Of a stretch of 64,000 bases of DNA, positions 38,109-47,847 are shown piece after piece. The notes under the pieces were generated by a model. It searched no databases and was not told the DNA's origin. It saw only the letters and a list, made by a program, of their open reading frames with translations. Positions within the stretch are counted from its first letter, which is position 1, and the number at the start of each line of letters is the position of its first letter. Source of the stretch: Neobacillus jeddahensis (GTDB lineage: Bacteria; Bacillota; Bacilli; Bacillales; Cytobacillaceae); NCBI RefSeq assembly GCF_000612625.1, contig NZ_CCAS010000010.1, forward strand, positions 1 through 64,000. The letters are read 5' to 3'. The translations under genes and the position numbers were made by a program.

Positions 38109-38618
38109 CTATTTAGTAAAATAGTCATATTGCCCGACTAACAGCTTTGTAACATGCGTAAACATATCTACTCGATTAATCATTCCATTCGTAAAGATTC
38201 CAACTGCTCCCTCATGTTTTCTTACATTTTTCATTTTTGCATACTCATCCATCACAGGTCCTAGTTCTTCACCTGCCCTAAGTCTGGCTGCTACTTCGGC
38301 GGGCAGGAGGAACCTTGCCCCACCGGCAATGAAAGGCTCCACAGTGGGTGTAGCTAGTGCCCCCCAGTTACAAAGCAACAATCCATAACTGGTTTCCTGA
38401 ACGCCGCCCTCAAGACCAATCCCAATATCCCCATTCCCCATCCTCAAAGCCTCTTTAGCGCGATTGATTGCACCCCTGATTGTTTCATCATCAGAAAACG
38501 GCTGATCATTGACACCGCTTGGGACATCGAGAGGAATAAATTCTAGTTCATCTTGATCAAAACTATTTTTTACTGCCGCAATTTTAGCAGGATTTTTAGA
38601 TCCAATAACAATTCTCAT
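38109..38618 (-). CDS. DUF84 family NTPase (inosine/xanthosine triphosphatase-like)
   Basis: A 169-aa Maf/HAM1-like fold enzyme of the YjjX/DUF84 family, which hydrolyses non-canonical purine triphosphates. The start MRIVIGSKNPAKIAAVKNSF is the family signature, then PSGVNDQPFSDDETIRGAINRAKEAL and IGIGLEGGVQE, with LGPVMDEYAKMKNVRKHEGAVGIFTNGMI. AAGGAGATATAT precedes the ATG. It is downstream of ytoP. Confidence 0.88.
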   Translation of the reverse strand: MRIVIGSKNPAKIAAVKNSFDQDELEFIPLDVPSGVNDQPFSDDETIRGAINRAKEALRMGNGDIGIGLEGGVQETSYGLLLCNWGALATPTVEPFIAGGARFLLPAEVAARLRAGEELGPVMDEYAKMKNVRKHEGAVGIFTNGMINRVDMFTHVTKLLVGQYDYFTK

Positions 38619-38643
38619 TTTACATATATCTCCTTCTCTACAG

Positions 38644-38671
38644 CAAAAAGGAGGCATGCTGGATGCCTCCT
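38644..38671 (-). terminator. Terminator of ytoP
   Basis: AGGAGGCAT / ATGCCTCCT perfect stem followed by TTTTTG on the - strand; it lies at the Shine-Dalgarno side of the DUF84 gene. Confidence 0.75.
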
Positions 38672-38677
38672 GAATGA

Positions 38678-39751
38678 TTAGCTGTTTGCTTTGATGGTAT
38701 CCACTGTGGTTTGGTCACAGGTTTTAACTAATTTAACTAATAATTCTTTCGCGGCTGCATAATCATCAATGTGAATAATTGAAGCATGGGTATGAATATA
38801 CCGTGAGCAAATACCTATTACAGCACTAGGTACCCCTTCATTGGATAAATGAACACGACCAGCATCCGTTCCACCCTGTGAGACGAAATATTGGTATGGA
38901 ATTTTATGGGTTTCTGCGGTATCGAGGATAAATTCCCGCATTCCTCGATGCGTCACCATGGAGCGATCAAGGATACGAAGTAATGTCCCTTTCCCTAATT
39001 GGCCAAACTCTTGTTTATCCCCAGTCATATCATTGGCTGGACTTGCATCAAGGGCAAAAAAGATATCAGGATTGATCATATTTGCAGCGGTTTGTGCGCC
39101 ACGTAAGCCAACCTCCTCTTGGACTGTTGCCCCAGAATAAAGGATATTTGGTAAAGTCTCATCTTTCACTTCCTGCAAGAGCTCGATTGCCAATCCACAG
39201 CCATAACGATTATCCCATGCCTTTGCTAAAATCTTCTTGTCATTGGCCATGGGGGTAAAGGGGCAAATTGGCAAGATGGCCTGACCTGGTTTAATGCCAA
39301 TACGTTCTGCATCCTCACGGTCATCTGCTCCGATATCAATTAACATGTTTTTTATTTCCATCGGCTTGTTTTTCTTTGCATCATCTAAAAGATGTGGTGG
39401 AATCGATCCTACGACCCCAATAACTGGGCCATTCTTAGTCATCACTTGGACACGTTGAGCAAGGAGAACTTGGCTCCACCAGCCCCCAAGCGTTTGAAAC
39501 CGCAGCATTCCATTATCAGTAATGGATGTAACCATGAAACCAACTTCATCCATATGACCAGCGACCATGATAGTTGGACCCTGTCCCGTTCCTTTTTTCA
39601 CCCCAAAAATACTACCTAATTTATCTTGAACAATCTCATCTGAATATAATGACAATTGTTCTCTCATGAAATTTCTTACTAAATGTTCATTACCTGGGGC
39701 CCCTGGAAGTTCCGTCAATGTTTGAAAAAGCGTTAATGTTTGTTCATTCAT
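38678..39751 (-). CDS. ytoP: M42 family metallo-aminopeptidase YtoP
   Basis: A 357-aa co-catalytic zinc aminopeptidase (glutamyl aminopeptidase/endoglucanase M family). Metal and catalytic regions are [28 protein letters not shown] (bridging Asp), [16 protein letters not shown] (catalytic Glu pair), [13 protein letters not shown] and [14 protein letters not shown], with a final [11 protein letters not shown]. It forms large oligomeric peptide-trimming shells in related enzymes. AAAGGAG precedes the ATG. Divergent from ytzB. Confidence 0.95.
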   Translation of the reverse strand: MNEQTLTLFQTLTELPGAPGNEHLVRNFMREQLSLYSDEIVQDKLGSIFGVKKGTGQGPTIMVAGHMDEVGFMVTSITDNGMLRFQTLGGWWSQVLLAQRVQVMTKNGPVIGVVGSIPPHLLDDAKKNKPMEIKNMLIDIGADDREDAERIGIKPGQAILPICPFTPMANDKKILAKAWDNRYGCGLAIELLQEVKDETLPNILYSGATVQEEVGLRGAQTAANMINPDIFFALDASPANDMTGDKQEFGQLGKGTLLRILDRSMVTHRGMREFILDTAETHKIPYQYFVSQGGTDAGRVHLSNEGVPSAVIGICSRYIHTHASIIHIDDYAAAKELLVKLVKTCDQTTVDTIKANS

Positions 39752-39928
39752 GTTAATACTCCTTTTATAATTTTTCATATATTATGTATATTGCTTATTG
39801 TACAGAAACTCAATTGCGGTTACCAACAATTCAATTCAATATTTGTAATAATACCTTCCCTCCCTCAAATACGATATACTGAGAGAGAGAATATTTATAG
39901 TGATTTTTCTAAATTTGGAGGTGAAAAG

Positions 39929-40252
39929 ATGAACTGGAAATCTTTTTTCATTGGTGCAGCAGTTGGTCTTGTTGGTGGATATGTCACAAAGGAAATCCTT
40001 GCCCAAAACACAAATGTTTCACCTGAAAGGGTTTTAGAAAATGTAAAAAAGAAATTTAAACAGAGCGGTCCGATCAGCGGCTCATGGATACATATGGTGG
40101 CAGAGCCTTACGAAAAACAGGATATTACCTACAATGTATATAAGGGGGGTATCTCCAAGAATAATAATGGGACACATGAACAATTTGAGTTTATTGCCGA
40201 TGCCCATACAGGAACATTAATAGATATTACCTTATCGAGCGACGCTGTTTAA
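39929..40252 (+). CDS. ytzB: PepSY-domain protein YtzB
   Basis: A 107-aa protein with an N-terminal hydrophobic glycine-rich segment (NWKSFFIGAAVGLVGGYVTKEIL), probably a membrane anchor or uncleaved signal, and a PepSY-like domain (VLENVKKKFKQSGPISGSWIHMVAEPYEKQDITYNVYKGGI...IADAHTGTLIDI). PepSY domains are thought to inhibit peptidases; the divergent peptidase gene ytoP is suggestive but cytoplasmic. TTTGGAGGTGAAAAG precedes the ATG. Confidence 0.9.
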   Translation: MNWKSFFIGAAVGLVGGYVTKEILAQNTNVSPERVLENVKKKFKQSGPISGSWIHMVAEPYEKQDITYNVYKGGISKNNNGTHEQFEFIADAHTGTLIDITLSSDAV

Positions 40253-40254
40253 GC

Positions 40255-40296
40255 AAAAATAGCCGCATCTTAGCTCGTGATACGGCTATTTTTTGC
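40255..40296. terminator. Bidirectional terminator between ytzB and ytnP
   Basis: AAAATAGCCG / CGGCTATTTT arms around a longer loop with A and T tracts on both sides. Confidence 0.8.
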
Positions 40297-41139
40297 TTAT
40301 CTTTTCCTTTTAATGCTTTCCACTATTTGTTTTCCGTCACTATCCCATTTTATGGCTCGATAGTAGGCATCATGATAAAATGTGAACCATGCATTATTTT
40401 CTAACCCATAAGGCAGCCATTTTTCCTTTGCCGCAATCGATGTCATTGGATAGTCGTCATATGCCATTACCCATAATACATTTTGATGTGCATGCGTGGC
40501 CATCAAGTCAGCCATATGGATAGACATTTCACCACCATCCTCAATAATGAGAATCGAATGACCATCACTATGCCCTCCTGTATGAATCATCGTGATGGCT
40601 TTTAAACTCCATTTTTCCTCAAAAGGAACTACCTGACTTTCAATCGCTTCCCAATTTTCTTTCCAGTATGTATTTTTCGAGCGAATATTAGGATGACGCA
40701 TTTCATCCCATTCCACTTGTGAGGTGATGATTTTCGCCTTCGGGAAGGTAGATACGAACTTACCGTCTACAAGTTTCGTCAACCCGCCAACATGGTCGAA
40801 ATGCAAATGTGTCATCAGAACATAGTCGATATCCTCCGCTTGGATCCCTAATCGTTCCAAGGATTCCTCCAGCTCTGATTCCGTTGTGACCCCATAATTT
40901 CTCAGTTGTTTTTCAGATAATTTTCCTTTACCAAGTCCAGCTTCCACTAGAAAGTTCTTACCATCCATTTGGATTAACATAGGATCTGTTGGTAATTCAA
41001 TTTGATTTTTTTCATTGGCCGGATACTTTTTTGACCATAGCCCTTTTGGAACCACGCCAAACATTGCTCCTCCGTCTAAATTTGTGACGCCCCCTGATAA
41101 CCAGGTTAGCTTAACATTTCCTATTTTTAACGATTCCAT
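40297..41139 (-). CDS. ytnP: Metallo-beta-lactamase-fold lactonase YtnP
   Basis: A 280-aa enzyme of the AHL-lactonase-like group. The metal motif HxHxDH is [11 protein letters not shown] near residue 108; further ligands are [20 protein letters not shown] and the terminal FYHDAYY. B. subtilis YtnP degrades lactone signalling molecules of other bacteria (quorum quenching). GGAGGAG precedes the ATG. It is convergent with ytzB. Substrate range cannot be read from the sequence. Confidence 0.9.
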   Translation of the reverse strand: MESLKIGNVKLTWLSGGVTNLDGGAMFGVVPKGLWSKKYPANEKNQIELPTDPMLIQMDGKNFLVEAGLGKGKLSEKQLRNYGVTTESELEESLERLGIQAEDIDYVLMTHLHFDHVGGLTKLVDGKFVSTFPKAKIITSQVEWDEMRHPNIRSKNTYWKENWEAIESQVVPFEEKWSLKAITMIHTGGHSDGHSILIIEDGGEMSIHMADLMATHAHQNVLWVMAYDDYPMTSIAAKEKWLPYGLENNAWFTFYHDAYYRAIKWDSDGKQIVESIKRKR

Positions 41140-41230
41140 CTGCCCTCTCCTCCTTGACACCTTTTCTTAATAGTATCATTATCTGAACATTTGGAGAACA
41201 AAAAAGAACAGCTTACATTAAGAACAGTCT

Positions 41231-41361
41231 GGTTAGATTTGCGCTCCGGGTGGACGCTTTCCGCGGGCGGGGCCGAGCCGCTTCCCTCGCTACGCTCAGT
41301 CCAGGGTCTCGACTTTCCCGCTTTTCCCGCAGGAGTCGCCACCCTCCGCTCCAATCAATTA
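41231..41361 (-). repeat. GC-rich dispersed repeat, left copy (inverted)
   Basis: Read on the - strand it starts GATTGGAGCGGAGGGTGGCG and continues with CAGGAGTC..., then CGAGACC and CGGCTCGG, the same order of motifs as the right copy at 41684-41810. It is much richer in G+C than its surroundings and has no coding frame of its own. It resembles intergenic repeats common in Bacillaceae. Confidence 0.6.
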
Positions 41362-41683
41362 AAAATTATTCTATTATCTTAGAATTTAAACACTTCGAGA
41401 TGACATGTGATGATGAAAAATCAATTTGATGAACACGAAAAAATAGAAATACTAACGATAGATCATTAGTTCCTAAAGATCATTTAGTATCTAGCTTAGA
41501 GTATCCAATATGATGGAAAAGTGTTGAACGAGACGGACAATCTTACTAGATATAGAAAAAATTGTATGAAAAGTCAATGATTACGTTTGCTTCCATCTGG
41601 AAACTTGGTCATGGTAAGCTGCTTGGGGAGGACTCAAAAAGCTTAATGAACAGTCTTTAGAATCGTATAATAAAGTATACTTG
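41362..41683. other. Gene-free spacer between two inverted repeats
   Basis: This AT-rich spacer has no open frame of useful length on either strand, and translated pieces match nothing I recognise. Whether it is a decayed gene or the inner part of a composite element cannot be decided by eye. Confidence 0.4.
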
Positions 41684-41810
41684 TTGATTGGAGCGGAAGG
41701 CGCTTGACTCCTGGGGGATTAGCGTTTCAGGCGAGACCCCACAGGAGCTTGCGACGAGGAGGCTCGGCGAACGCCCCCCGGAAAGCAAGCGCCTGGAGCG
41801 GAAATCAACC
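41684..41810 (+). repeat. GC-rich dispersed repeat, right copy
   Basis: It runs from TTGATTGGAGCGGAAGGCGC to GGAGCGGAAATCAACC. The ends carry the inverted pair GGCGCTTG / CAAGCGCC. It contains CTCCTGGGGGATTAGCG, GGCGAGACCCC and GAGGCTCGG, all of which have counterparts in the left copy in reverse orientation. Confidence 0.65.
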
Positions 41811-41837
41811 TTTTCTCATACCATCCATAAATAATGA

Positions 41838-41875
41838 CAAAAGGCACCAAGAGTGTACTCTCGATACCTTTTTTG
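41838..41875 (-). terminator. Terminator of trmB
   Basis: GGTATCGAGAGT / ACTCTTGGTGCC stem with flanking AAAA and TTTT, 40 nt after the trmB stop codon. Confidence 0.75.
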
Positions 41876-41914
41876 AAAGTCTGACCACAGCTTTTTTAAG
41901 AACTGTTCTTCCTA

Positions 41915-42556
41915 TTAATTTTGATACTTCACTTCACAACGATAAATACGATTTCCCATTTCTGAGAATTTCTGTTCATACTCTGTCATGATATTTCCTT
42001 CATAATCACTTTTATGAAAATCAAGACTTACATATTTCAACAATAGCCCATAAGCGGAAAAGCTCATCAAAGAATATTCGAATAAACCTTGATTATCTGT
42101 TTTAAAATGAATTTCGCCGCCATCTACCAAGATGTCTTCATATAACTTTAAAAAATCTTTATACGTTAATCTTCTTTTTTCATGACGGGTCTTTGGCCAT
42201 GGGTCTGAAAAATTCAAATAAACTCGGTCAATGTCATTTTTCGTAAAGTACTTCGCTAAATCCGCTGCATTAACATTCAATAGCCGCAAATTAGGTAAAT
42301 CCGCTTCAATTAAGCGATCTAATGCTGCGACAATAACACTGTCATAAATTTCAATTCCCATATAATTAATGTCAGGATTGGCCTTTGCCATTTCGGTAAT
42401 GAATTGACCTTTTCCCGTCCCAACTTCAATATGAATGGGGTGATTATTATCAAAAACCTCTGCCCAATTTCCTTTGTGTTGTTCAGGGTTTGCGACAATA
42501 TATTGTGGATGCTGCTCTATTCTTTCTTTTGCCCAAGGCTTATTTCTAAGTCTCAT
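41915..42556 (-). CDS. trmB: tRNA (guanine-46-N7)-methyltransferase
   Basis: A 213-aa SAM-dependent enzyme that forms m7G46 in the tRNA variable loop. The SAM site is [31 protein letters not shown], and the catalytic signature is [24 protein letters not shown], with [13 protein letters not shown] near the C-terminus. The ATG follows AGGAGTGTCACA. It is divergent from ytzH, as in B. subtilis. Confidence 0.97.
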   Translation of the reverse strand: MRLRNKPWAKERIEQHPQYIVANPEQHKGNWAEVFDNNHPIHIEVGTGKGQFITEMAKANPDINYMGIEIYDSVIVAALDRLIEADLPNLRLLNVNAADLAKYFTKNDIDRVYLNFSDPWPKTRHEKRRLTYKDFLKLYEDILVDGGEIHFKTDNQGLFEYSLMSFSAYGLLLKYVSLDFHKSDYEGNIMTEYEQKFSEMGNRIYRCEVKYQN

Positions 42557-42668
42557 TGTGACACTCCTATTAACAAATATAGTTCAAAACATAACATGTT
42601 GCCTTTTTACTTGCAAGTAAAACAAAATGGAAAAATATGAGTTGGAAAAAAGGTTCGCGCATAAACAG

Positions 42669-42702
42669 AAAAAGAATTCACAACCTAAGGTGAATTCTTT
42701 TT
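42669..42702 (+). terminator. Terminator-like hairpin upstream of ytzH
   Basis: AAAAAGAATTCACCTT-type arms (AAAGAATTCAC / GTGAATTCTTT) with six T on the + strand, located in the divergent trmB-ytzH gap and only 30 nt before ytzH. It is placed where an attenuator or the end of a short upstream transcript would be. Confidence 0.6.
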
Positions 42703-42732
42703 TACATTTCCACTCAGAAAGGGTGATCTTCT

Positions 42733-43011
42733 ATGCCATTAAGTCACGGTGACCAAGTAACATTACTCAAAGATATCTTAAACAATCATCAAACAGATTG
42801 TTGTGGATCCGTATCAGAATGTGAGCAACTAGAACGCCTAGTGAAATCGCTGATGGTCAACACAGAAATCGATCAGAATGTTAAAAACATCTTACAAGAA
42901 GTTTATCAATACAGCCAGTACGGTTCGCAAACGGCTGATTTAGATCAGCATATTTCATCTAACCAAGAAAACTTATCCCAATGGGTAAGTGATATTGGAC
43001 AATTCTCTTAA
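42733..43011 (+). CDS. ytzH: YtzH-like protein
   Basis: A 92-aa acidic, helical cytoplasmic protein: MPLSHGDQVTLLKDILNNHQTDCCGSVSECEQLERLVKSL is the family start. No domain of known function. AAAGGGTGATC precedes the ATG. It ends exactly where the opposing ytmP gene ends, with no nucleotide between the two stop codons. Confidence 0.88.
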   Translation: MPLSHGDQVTLLKDILNNHQTDCCGSVSECEQLERLVKSLMVNTEIDQNVKNILQEVYQYSQYGSQTADLDQHISSNQENLSQWVSDIGQFS

Positions 43012-43785
43012 TTAAAGGATTTCATTTAAAAACGGAATCCATTTATTCATTTCTTCCAATCGGTTTTTATTTTTATACCATTGAATGGAAGAAAGGGTTT
43101 GAATCGTCACATACCATTTCATTCTTAATTTCAGATGCACAGTTAACTCTTTACCGTACATGCCCAACCAGTCTTGCCAGTTTTCTTCGGGTATGTACCA
43201 ATAAAGAAGTAATCCTAGGTCAATGGCAGGGTCAGCGATCATTGCACCATCCCAATCGATTAAGTACAACTGGTTGTCTTCTGCAAGCAGCCAGTTGTTA
43301 TGATTAACATCACCATGACAAACTACTTTTTCATCACAATAGACATTTAGGGCTTCCTGCTTAAGAAAACGCAATGATTTTTGCGTTTCAGGCAGTGCAA
43401 GTACCTGTTCATCTAATTCGCTTATCACTAATTGCAATCTTGTCTCTGGATTTAAGGGCGAATTCTCTATCCGACTCAACATTCCAAGCATTGGCTCTGA
43501 ACAGTGAATTTTCTTAAGCAATCTTGCAACATCCTCTTGGTTCATTTCAGATGGCTTTAACTCTCGGCCAGGAAGCCATTGTTGCGCTGTGATCACATCT
43601 CCATTTTCCAATCGTTTTGTCCAAACAAGCTTTGGGACAATCCCTTCAGCTGATAATACTGCAAGGAATGGAGAGGAATTCCGCTTTAAAAAAAGCCTTT
43701 GATCTTTATATTTTGCATAAAAGGCTTCTCCTGTTTTGCCTCCAGCAGGGGTTATTTCCCACTCTTGTCCTAGTAAATGTTCCAA
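43012..43785 (-). CDS. ytmP: Aminoglycoside-phosphotransferase-fold kinase YtmP
   Basis: A 257-aa protein-kinase-like phosphotransferase. The catalytic loop is VVCHGDVNHNNWLL and the metal-binding segment YLIDWDGAMIADPAIDLG; the N-terminal lobe has RLFLKRNSSPFLAVLSAEGIVPKLVW. These are the marks of the APH/choline-kinase group, substrate unknown. The start is TTG preceded by GAAGGTGAG. It faces ytzH tail to tail and lies downstream of the pullulanase gene. Confidence 0.88.
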   Translation of the reverse strand: MEHLLGQEWEITPAGGKTGEAFYAKYKDQRLFLKRNSSPFLAVLSAEGIVPKLVWTKRLENGDVITAQQWLPGRELKPSEMNQEDVARLLKKIHCSEPMLGMLSRIENSPLNPETRLQLVISELDEQVLALPETQKSLRFLKQEALNVYCDEKVVCHGDVNHNNWLLAEDNQLYLIDWDGAMIADPAIDLGLLLYWYIPEENWQDWLGMYGKELTVHLKLRMKWYVTIQTLSSIQWYKNKNRLEEMNKWIPFLNEIL

Positions 43786-43900
43786 AATTGCTCACCTTCA
43801 ATTTATGCCGTTCTAATGCGCTTATTCCTCTAATAGAGGTAACACCTGTGCTGCCGGAAGGTTTTAAAACCCATAATTATATCGATAGCTTTTTTTGAAT

Positions 43901-43938
43901 AAAAAAAAAAGCTATTGAAACCATAGCACACAATAGCC
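43901..43938 (-). terminator. Terminator of the pullulanase operon
   Basis: GCTATTG / CAATAGC arms followed by ten T on the - strand. Confidence 0.75.
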
Positions 43939-43992
43939 ATCTTAATAAATTTTATCTCCATTTGCCTTTTTTCGTCAAGTAATCTTGGAAAA

Positions 43993-46128
43993 CTATTTTT
44001 TCAGCAAAACATTTAGTGAAATAGGTTCGATCAATAATGGTCCTATTTTCACGTCCTTTTTTGAGGATATCCCTGCATACTCATGGTCAGCCAAAAGCAA
44101 CCATCGTCCCGTTGGAAGGGTAATCATTTCTCCCTTTGAAGATGGGTTAATCAAGATGATGACCTCCTCTTTCGGCGCTTTAATGCTGTAAGCTAAAATC
44201 GGAGCAGCATAGGCCAATGGGTGAACCTGGTTGCGAATTTCCTCTGCGGTTTTCATTCGAAAACAGGAAAATTCTTTTCGAATGTGAATAAGCCCCTTGA
44301 TTAAGTCGACATTTTCTTGAAACAGACTTTTCCTTTCCCAATCAAGCTGGTTAATAGCGTCTGGAGAGCGGTAACTATTACCGTCTCCCTGCTTTGTACG
44401 GAAGAACTCCTGTCCGCTATGAAGAAATGGAATTCCCTGTGACAGCAGCACCATACTGGTAGCAAGGCGGTGGTACTTCCTTCGCGTTATGTCATCAGCA
44501 TCTGGGAAACAGGCTTGCAGCTTATCCCAAAGGGTATGGTTATCATGGCATTCAACATAATTAACAGATTGACTAGGTTGATTAAAAAGACTGGCACCTT
44601 TTTTTGACAGGCCGATACTTCCCGCCATCACCTCAAGAGCATCAGCCAAGAAATGGGCATTCCCTAATGCGTAGCCTTTATCAAATAAATTAAATGTATT
44701 ACCCTTAATGACGTCTCGGAATTTGTCATTAAACTGGGCAATTTCTGGGAGTTTTGCTTGATTAAGAATAATCGCTTTTTGTTCCAGTGGCAGCGGGGTA
44801 TTTAGGTTCCATCCTTCACCAATGATGAGGGTCCCCTTTGAAATGCTGTCACATGTTTTTCTTACCTCAAGCATCGTTTCTATATCTAAAATCCCCATTA
44901 AATCAAACCGGAATCCATCGACATGATACTCCTCCATCCAATAGCGAATGGAATCAATAATAAATTTCCTAACCATTTTTCGTTCCGATGCAAGATCATT
45001 CCCTACTCCGGTGCCATTCGAAGGCAGCCCCATTTCGTTATGTCGAAAATAGTAGCCTGGGACAACTTTTTCAAAAGAGGAGTCTTCGCGAATATACACA
45101 TGATTATAAACCACATCTAGGATCACCCTAAGACCGACACTGTGAACCTGATCGATTAGTTTCTTTAATTCAATAATTCGCGAATAAGGATTCGTGGGGT
45201 CCGTCGCATAACTTCCCTCTGGTGCATTAAAATGGAGAGGATTATACCCCCAGTTATAGTCTTTAGTTGGATTTAATTCATCGACGCCAGCAAAATCATG
45301 TATGGGGAGAAATTCAATATGGGTTACTCCTAAATCTTTCACATACGATAATCCTGTTAACTCCCCATCTTTCCCTTTTGTGTTTAGCTCTCCTGCACCT
45401 AGATACAGACCCTTTTCCTTGCAACCACTATCCTTATGAATGGTAAAATCTCTTATATGTGTTTCGTAAATAATCGCATCCACGGGGTTATCCAATAATG
45501 GTAAGTCCTGTCTAGGCCGAAAAGTTTTCTCTAGCTTGACGACCACGCCTTTCTCTCCACCTGTTGTTAAGGCCTTTGCATACGGATCCACTGCTTCTCG
45601 CCATTCTTGATTAACAAGGACAAGAAAGCTATAGTGAAAGAATTCCAAATCACGAGCTACACCTACAGACCAGACTCCTCGTTCCTCTCGCCTCATCTTG
45701 ATGATTTCAGCATACTCAATGTTTGGCGGACGTATCTTTACTTTCACCCCTGTTGCTGTCGGGGCCCATAGCTTAAAAAGGGTGTGGCTGCCATCAACAG
45801 TCACGCCCAAGTCCAGCCCACCATAATAAAATTTCTCATCAAAGGCATCCGTTCGAATCACAGCACCTATTTGTAAATCAGTTTTTCCACCATGCTCATC
45901 GAGAATCCAATATTGCTTTCCAAATAAAAGATCCCCTTCAAACTGACAGACATATTTATGATTATCTTCAATCTCCGTCTCCTTTAAGATGTGGAGCGGA
46001 GTCATCACTGTATCTGTAGTCAAATTGAATGTTGATGACCTGCCATGATGATATGAAAGGGGAAGCAGAATCGTAATGATATTCATTTCATCTAAGTAGG
46101 CAAAAAATTTCCTGTCAGTAGAAATCAT
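43993..46128 (-). CDS. amyX: Type I pullulanase
   Basis: A glycoside hydrolase family 13 debranching enzyme of 711 aa that cleaves alpha-1,6 bonds in pullulan, glycogen and limit dextrins. A CBM48-like N-terminal part ends near LFKLWAPTATGVKVKI. The type I motif YNWGYNP is present; the nucleophile is Asp409 in DGFRFDLMG, the acid/base is Glu in TLIIGEGWN, and the third acid is in VECHDNHTLWDKL. No signal peptide, so it is intracellular. AGAGGGA precedes the ATG. It overlaps the ytlR end by 14 nt. Confidence 0.95.
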   Translation of the reverse strand: MISTDRKFFAYLDEMNIITILLPLSYHHGRSSTFNLTTDTVMTPLHILKETEIEDNHKYVCQFEGDLLFGKQYWILDEHGGKTDLQIGAVIRTDAFDEKFYYGGLDLGVTVDGSHTLFKLWAPTATGVKVKIRPPNIEYAEIIKMRREERGVWSVGVARDLEFFHYSFLVLVNQEWREAVDPYAKALTTGGEKGVVVKLEKTFRPRQDLPLLDNPVDAIIYETHIRDFTIHKDSGCKEKGLYLGAGELNTKGKDGELTGLSYVKDLGVTHIEFLPIHDFAGVDELNPTKDYNWGYNPLHFNAPEGSYATDPTNPYSRIIELKKLIDQVHSVGLRVILDVVYNHVYIREDSSFEKVVPGYYFRHNEMGLPSNGTGVGNDLASERKMVRKFIIDSIRYWMEEYHVDGFRFDLMGILDIETMLEVRKTCDSISKGTLIIGEGWNLNTPLPLEQKAIILNQAKLPEIAQFNDKFRDVIKGNTFNLFDKGYALGNAHFLADALEVMAGSIGLSKKGASLFNQPSQSVNYVECHDNHTLWDKLQACFPDADDITRRKYHRLATSMVLLSQGIPFLHSGQEFFRTKQGDGNSYRSPDAINQLDWERKSLFQENVDLIKGLIHIRKEFSCFRMKTAEEIRNQVHPLAYAAPILAYSIKAPKEEVIILINPSSKGEMITLPTGRWLLLADHEYAGISSKKDVKIGPLLIEPISLNVLLKK

Positions 46129-47098
46129 TCGAATCCCTCTCCTTTAGCTCCACTTCTTCCGTCTTTCGTCTTCTTGTTAACACCTTCAAATTTTTTGCTT
46201 GAAGGTCAATGTTGAGGGGAGTATATCCGATCTGTTCTCCATCAGCGTGGACATGTAAGCTTGTTGGAGAGTGAACTGACACAACTCTTCCCTTAAAGCT
46301 TTTTACTTCTTTAAAATGGATATGTTTCCCCCAAAATACGCTGATAAAAACAAGGAGTAATTTCAACCGTGATAACTGATGAACCACCGTAATATCAAAA
46401 AGACCATCATCTGGTTCGGCGGCAGGGGCAATTTTCATTCCCCCTCCATAATATGGTTGGTTGGAAACGGTAACAAACCATGTTTTATCAAATATATGCT
46501 TTTTCCCGTCAATTGATATATCAATTGTTGATGTTTTATAGGTAAACAACTTTTTTATTAAAAAATAAACATAAACGAGCCTACCAAGTGATAATTTATT
46601 GAAAAGTGCCTTCATCTTTGATTGATTGACTTCATAGGAGATAATAGCATCAAAGCCTGCACCCATATTATTAATAAAATAGTGCTTAGAAGCATCCTGA
46701 AGAGTGATTTTTCCAATATCAATCGCCGATGCCTTCTGCTTCATTAAGCGCAGAATACAGCTTAATGCTTCCACAGGATCAGCAGGAATATGATACCCTC
46801 TTGAAAAGTCGTTTCCCGAACCACCAGGAATAAATCCGAGCGTAATATGTTTATCATGGACGACTCCATTCATCACTTCATGCATCGTTCCATCTCCGCC
46901 AACAGCAATAATTAGCGTGTTTTCCTGTGACTTCGCGGCAATTTGGCTTGAGAGGACCTGCGCGTGTCCAGGATAATCAGTAAAGAAGGCAAGATAGGTA
47001 AGATTTTCACCCTTCAAATGGTCCTCTATTTTTTTCCACGTTTTCATACAGTATCCATTTCTTGCTTTGGGGTTAACAATAAAATAAATATGATTCAT
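46115..47098 (-). CDS. ytlR: Diacylglycerol/lipid kinase family protein YtlR
   Basis: A 327-aa DagK/YegS-type lipid kinase domain protein. The catalytic loop is IIAVGGDGTMHEVMNG, preceded by the HIYFIVNPKARNG start and followed by LGFIPGGSGNDFSRG. HVHADGEQIG near the C-terminus is the conserved metal or substrate region. The exact lipid is unknown. ATG follows AAAGGTTGG; 20 further codons upstream overlap thpR and are rejected. Part of a thpR-ytlR-amyX run. Confidence 0.92.
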   Translation of the reverse strand: MNHIYFIVNPKARNGYCMKTWKKIEDHLKGENLTYLAFFTDYPGHAQVLSSQIAAKSQENTLIIAVGGDGTMHEVMNGVVHDKHITLGFIPGGSGNDFSRGYHIPADPVEALSCILRLMKQKASAIDIGKITLQDASKHYFINNMGAGFDAIISYEVNQSKMKALFNKLSLGRLVYVYFLIKKLFTYKTSTIDISIDGKKHIFDKTWFVTVSNQPYYGGGMKIAPAAEPDDGLFDITVVHQLSRLKLLLVFISVFWGKHIHFKEVKSFKGRVVSVHSPTSLHVHADGEQIGYTPLNIDLQAKNLKVLTRRRKTEEVELKERDSNDFY

Positions 47099-47123
47099 AT
47101 AACCAACCTTTGACGATAAATTT

Positions 47124-47693
47124 CTAATTGTGTAACGGAAAGACAGCGATTGCCTCATATTTAGGTGTCTTAGTCAAATGGGTTTGATATAACACAACCT
47201 CATTCGCTTGAAACGATAGTGGTTCAGGCTGGAGTTTCGTCCAAACGCCAAGTTCTTCTTTTTGAAAATGATCTTCACCTTTCCACTTTCGTGCAAGCGT
47301 AATATGGGGTCGAAATGGTCTTTTTTCAAGTTGAAACCCCGCCCTCTCGCATGTCGTAAACACTTTTCCTCTGATCGCCTGTAATGGTGGGCTTTCCTCG
47401 GTATCAGCCCAAAATACACGTGGTGAGTCTTCGTGACCAAAAAAGCCGAGCGCATTTATTTTTAATGAAAATGCCTTCGTATCAAGTAAGACCTCTTTTA
47501 CATGACGCAATAATGCCGCCAATTTTTCAGGAGGAACAGCTCCTAAAAATACTAAGGTAATGTGTAAGTCTTGATGGTGAACCCAACGTCTAAAAGGGAT
47601 GGTTTCCTTCATTCTTTCAATATGTTTTTTCAAAACCAACTTTGTTTCTTCGGGTAGTCTAAGCGCAAAGAAAAAATGCGGCTGCTGTTCCAT
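47124..47693 (-). CDS. thpR: RNA 2',3'-cyclic phosphodiesterase (2H family)
   Basis: A 189-aa 2H phosphoesterase. Both catalytic HxT motifs are present: DLHITLVFLGAV near residue 45 and RPHITLARKW near residue 130. The family opens cyclic phosphates on RNA ends or acts on nucleotide cyclic phosphates. Two adjacent ATG codons are possible; the upstream one is three nt from AAGGA, the chosen one twelve. Corresponds to ytlP of B. subtilis. Confidence 0.9.
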   Translation of the reverse strand: MEQQPHFFFALRLPEETKLVLKKHIERMKETIPFRRWVHHQDLHITLVFLGAVPPEKLAALLRHVKEVLLDTKAFSLKINALGFFGHEDSPRVFWADTEESPPLQAIRGKVFTTCERAGFQLEKRPFRPHITLARKWKGEDHFQKEELGVWTKLQPEPLSFQANEVVLYQTHLTKTPKYEAIAVFPLHN

Positions 47694-47847
47694 TGTCCTC
47701 ATCCGTCCTTTTTTATCATTTTAGTCTATTTTCCCCCATTTGTATCTACCATCAACCATATCTATAAGCGATATTTTTTACAAACAGTCTTATTTTCATT
47801 ATGATTAAACTAGTACTGTTAGTGGCAGGTAGAAAGGGTGGTTCCTA

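Noticed and set aside
41362..41683. Possible pseudogene between the inverted repeats
   Set aside because: I translated several pieces in all frames and found no recognisable protein; the evidence is too thin to call a pseudogene.
41704..41991. Open frame of 95 codons over the right GC-rich repeat and trmB end
   Set aside because: It runs through a non-coding repeat, the trmB terminator and the antisense of trmB, without a ribosome-binding site.
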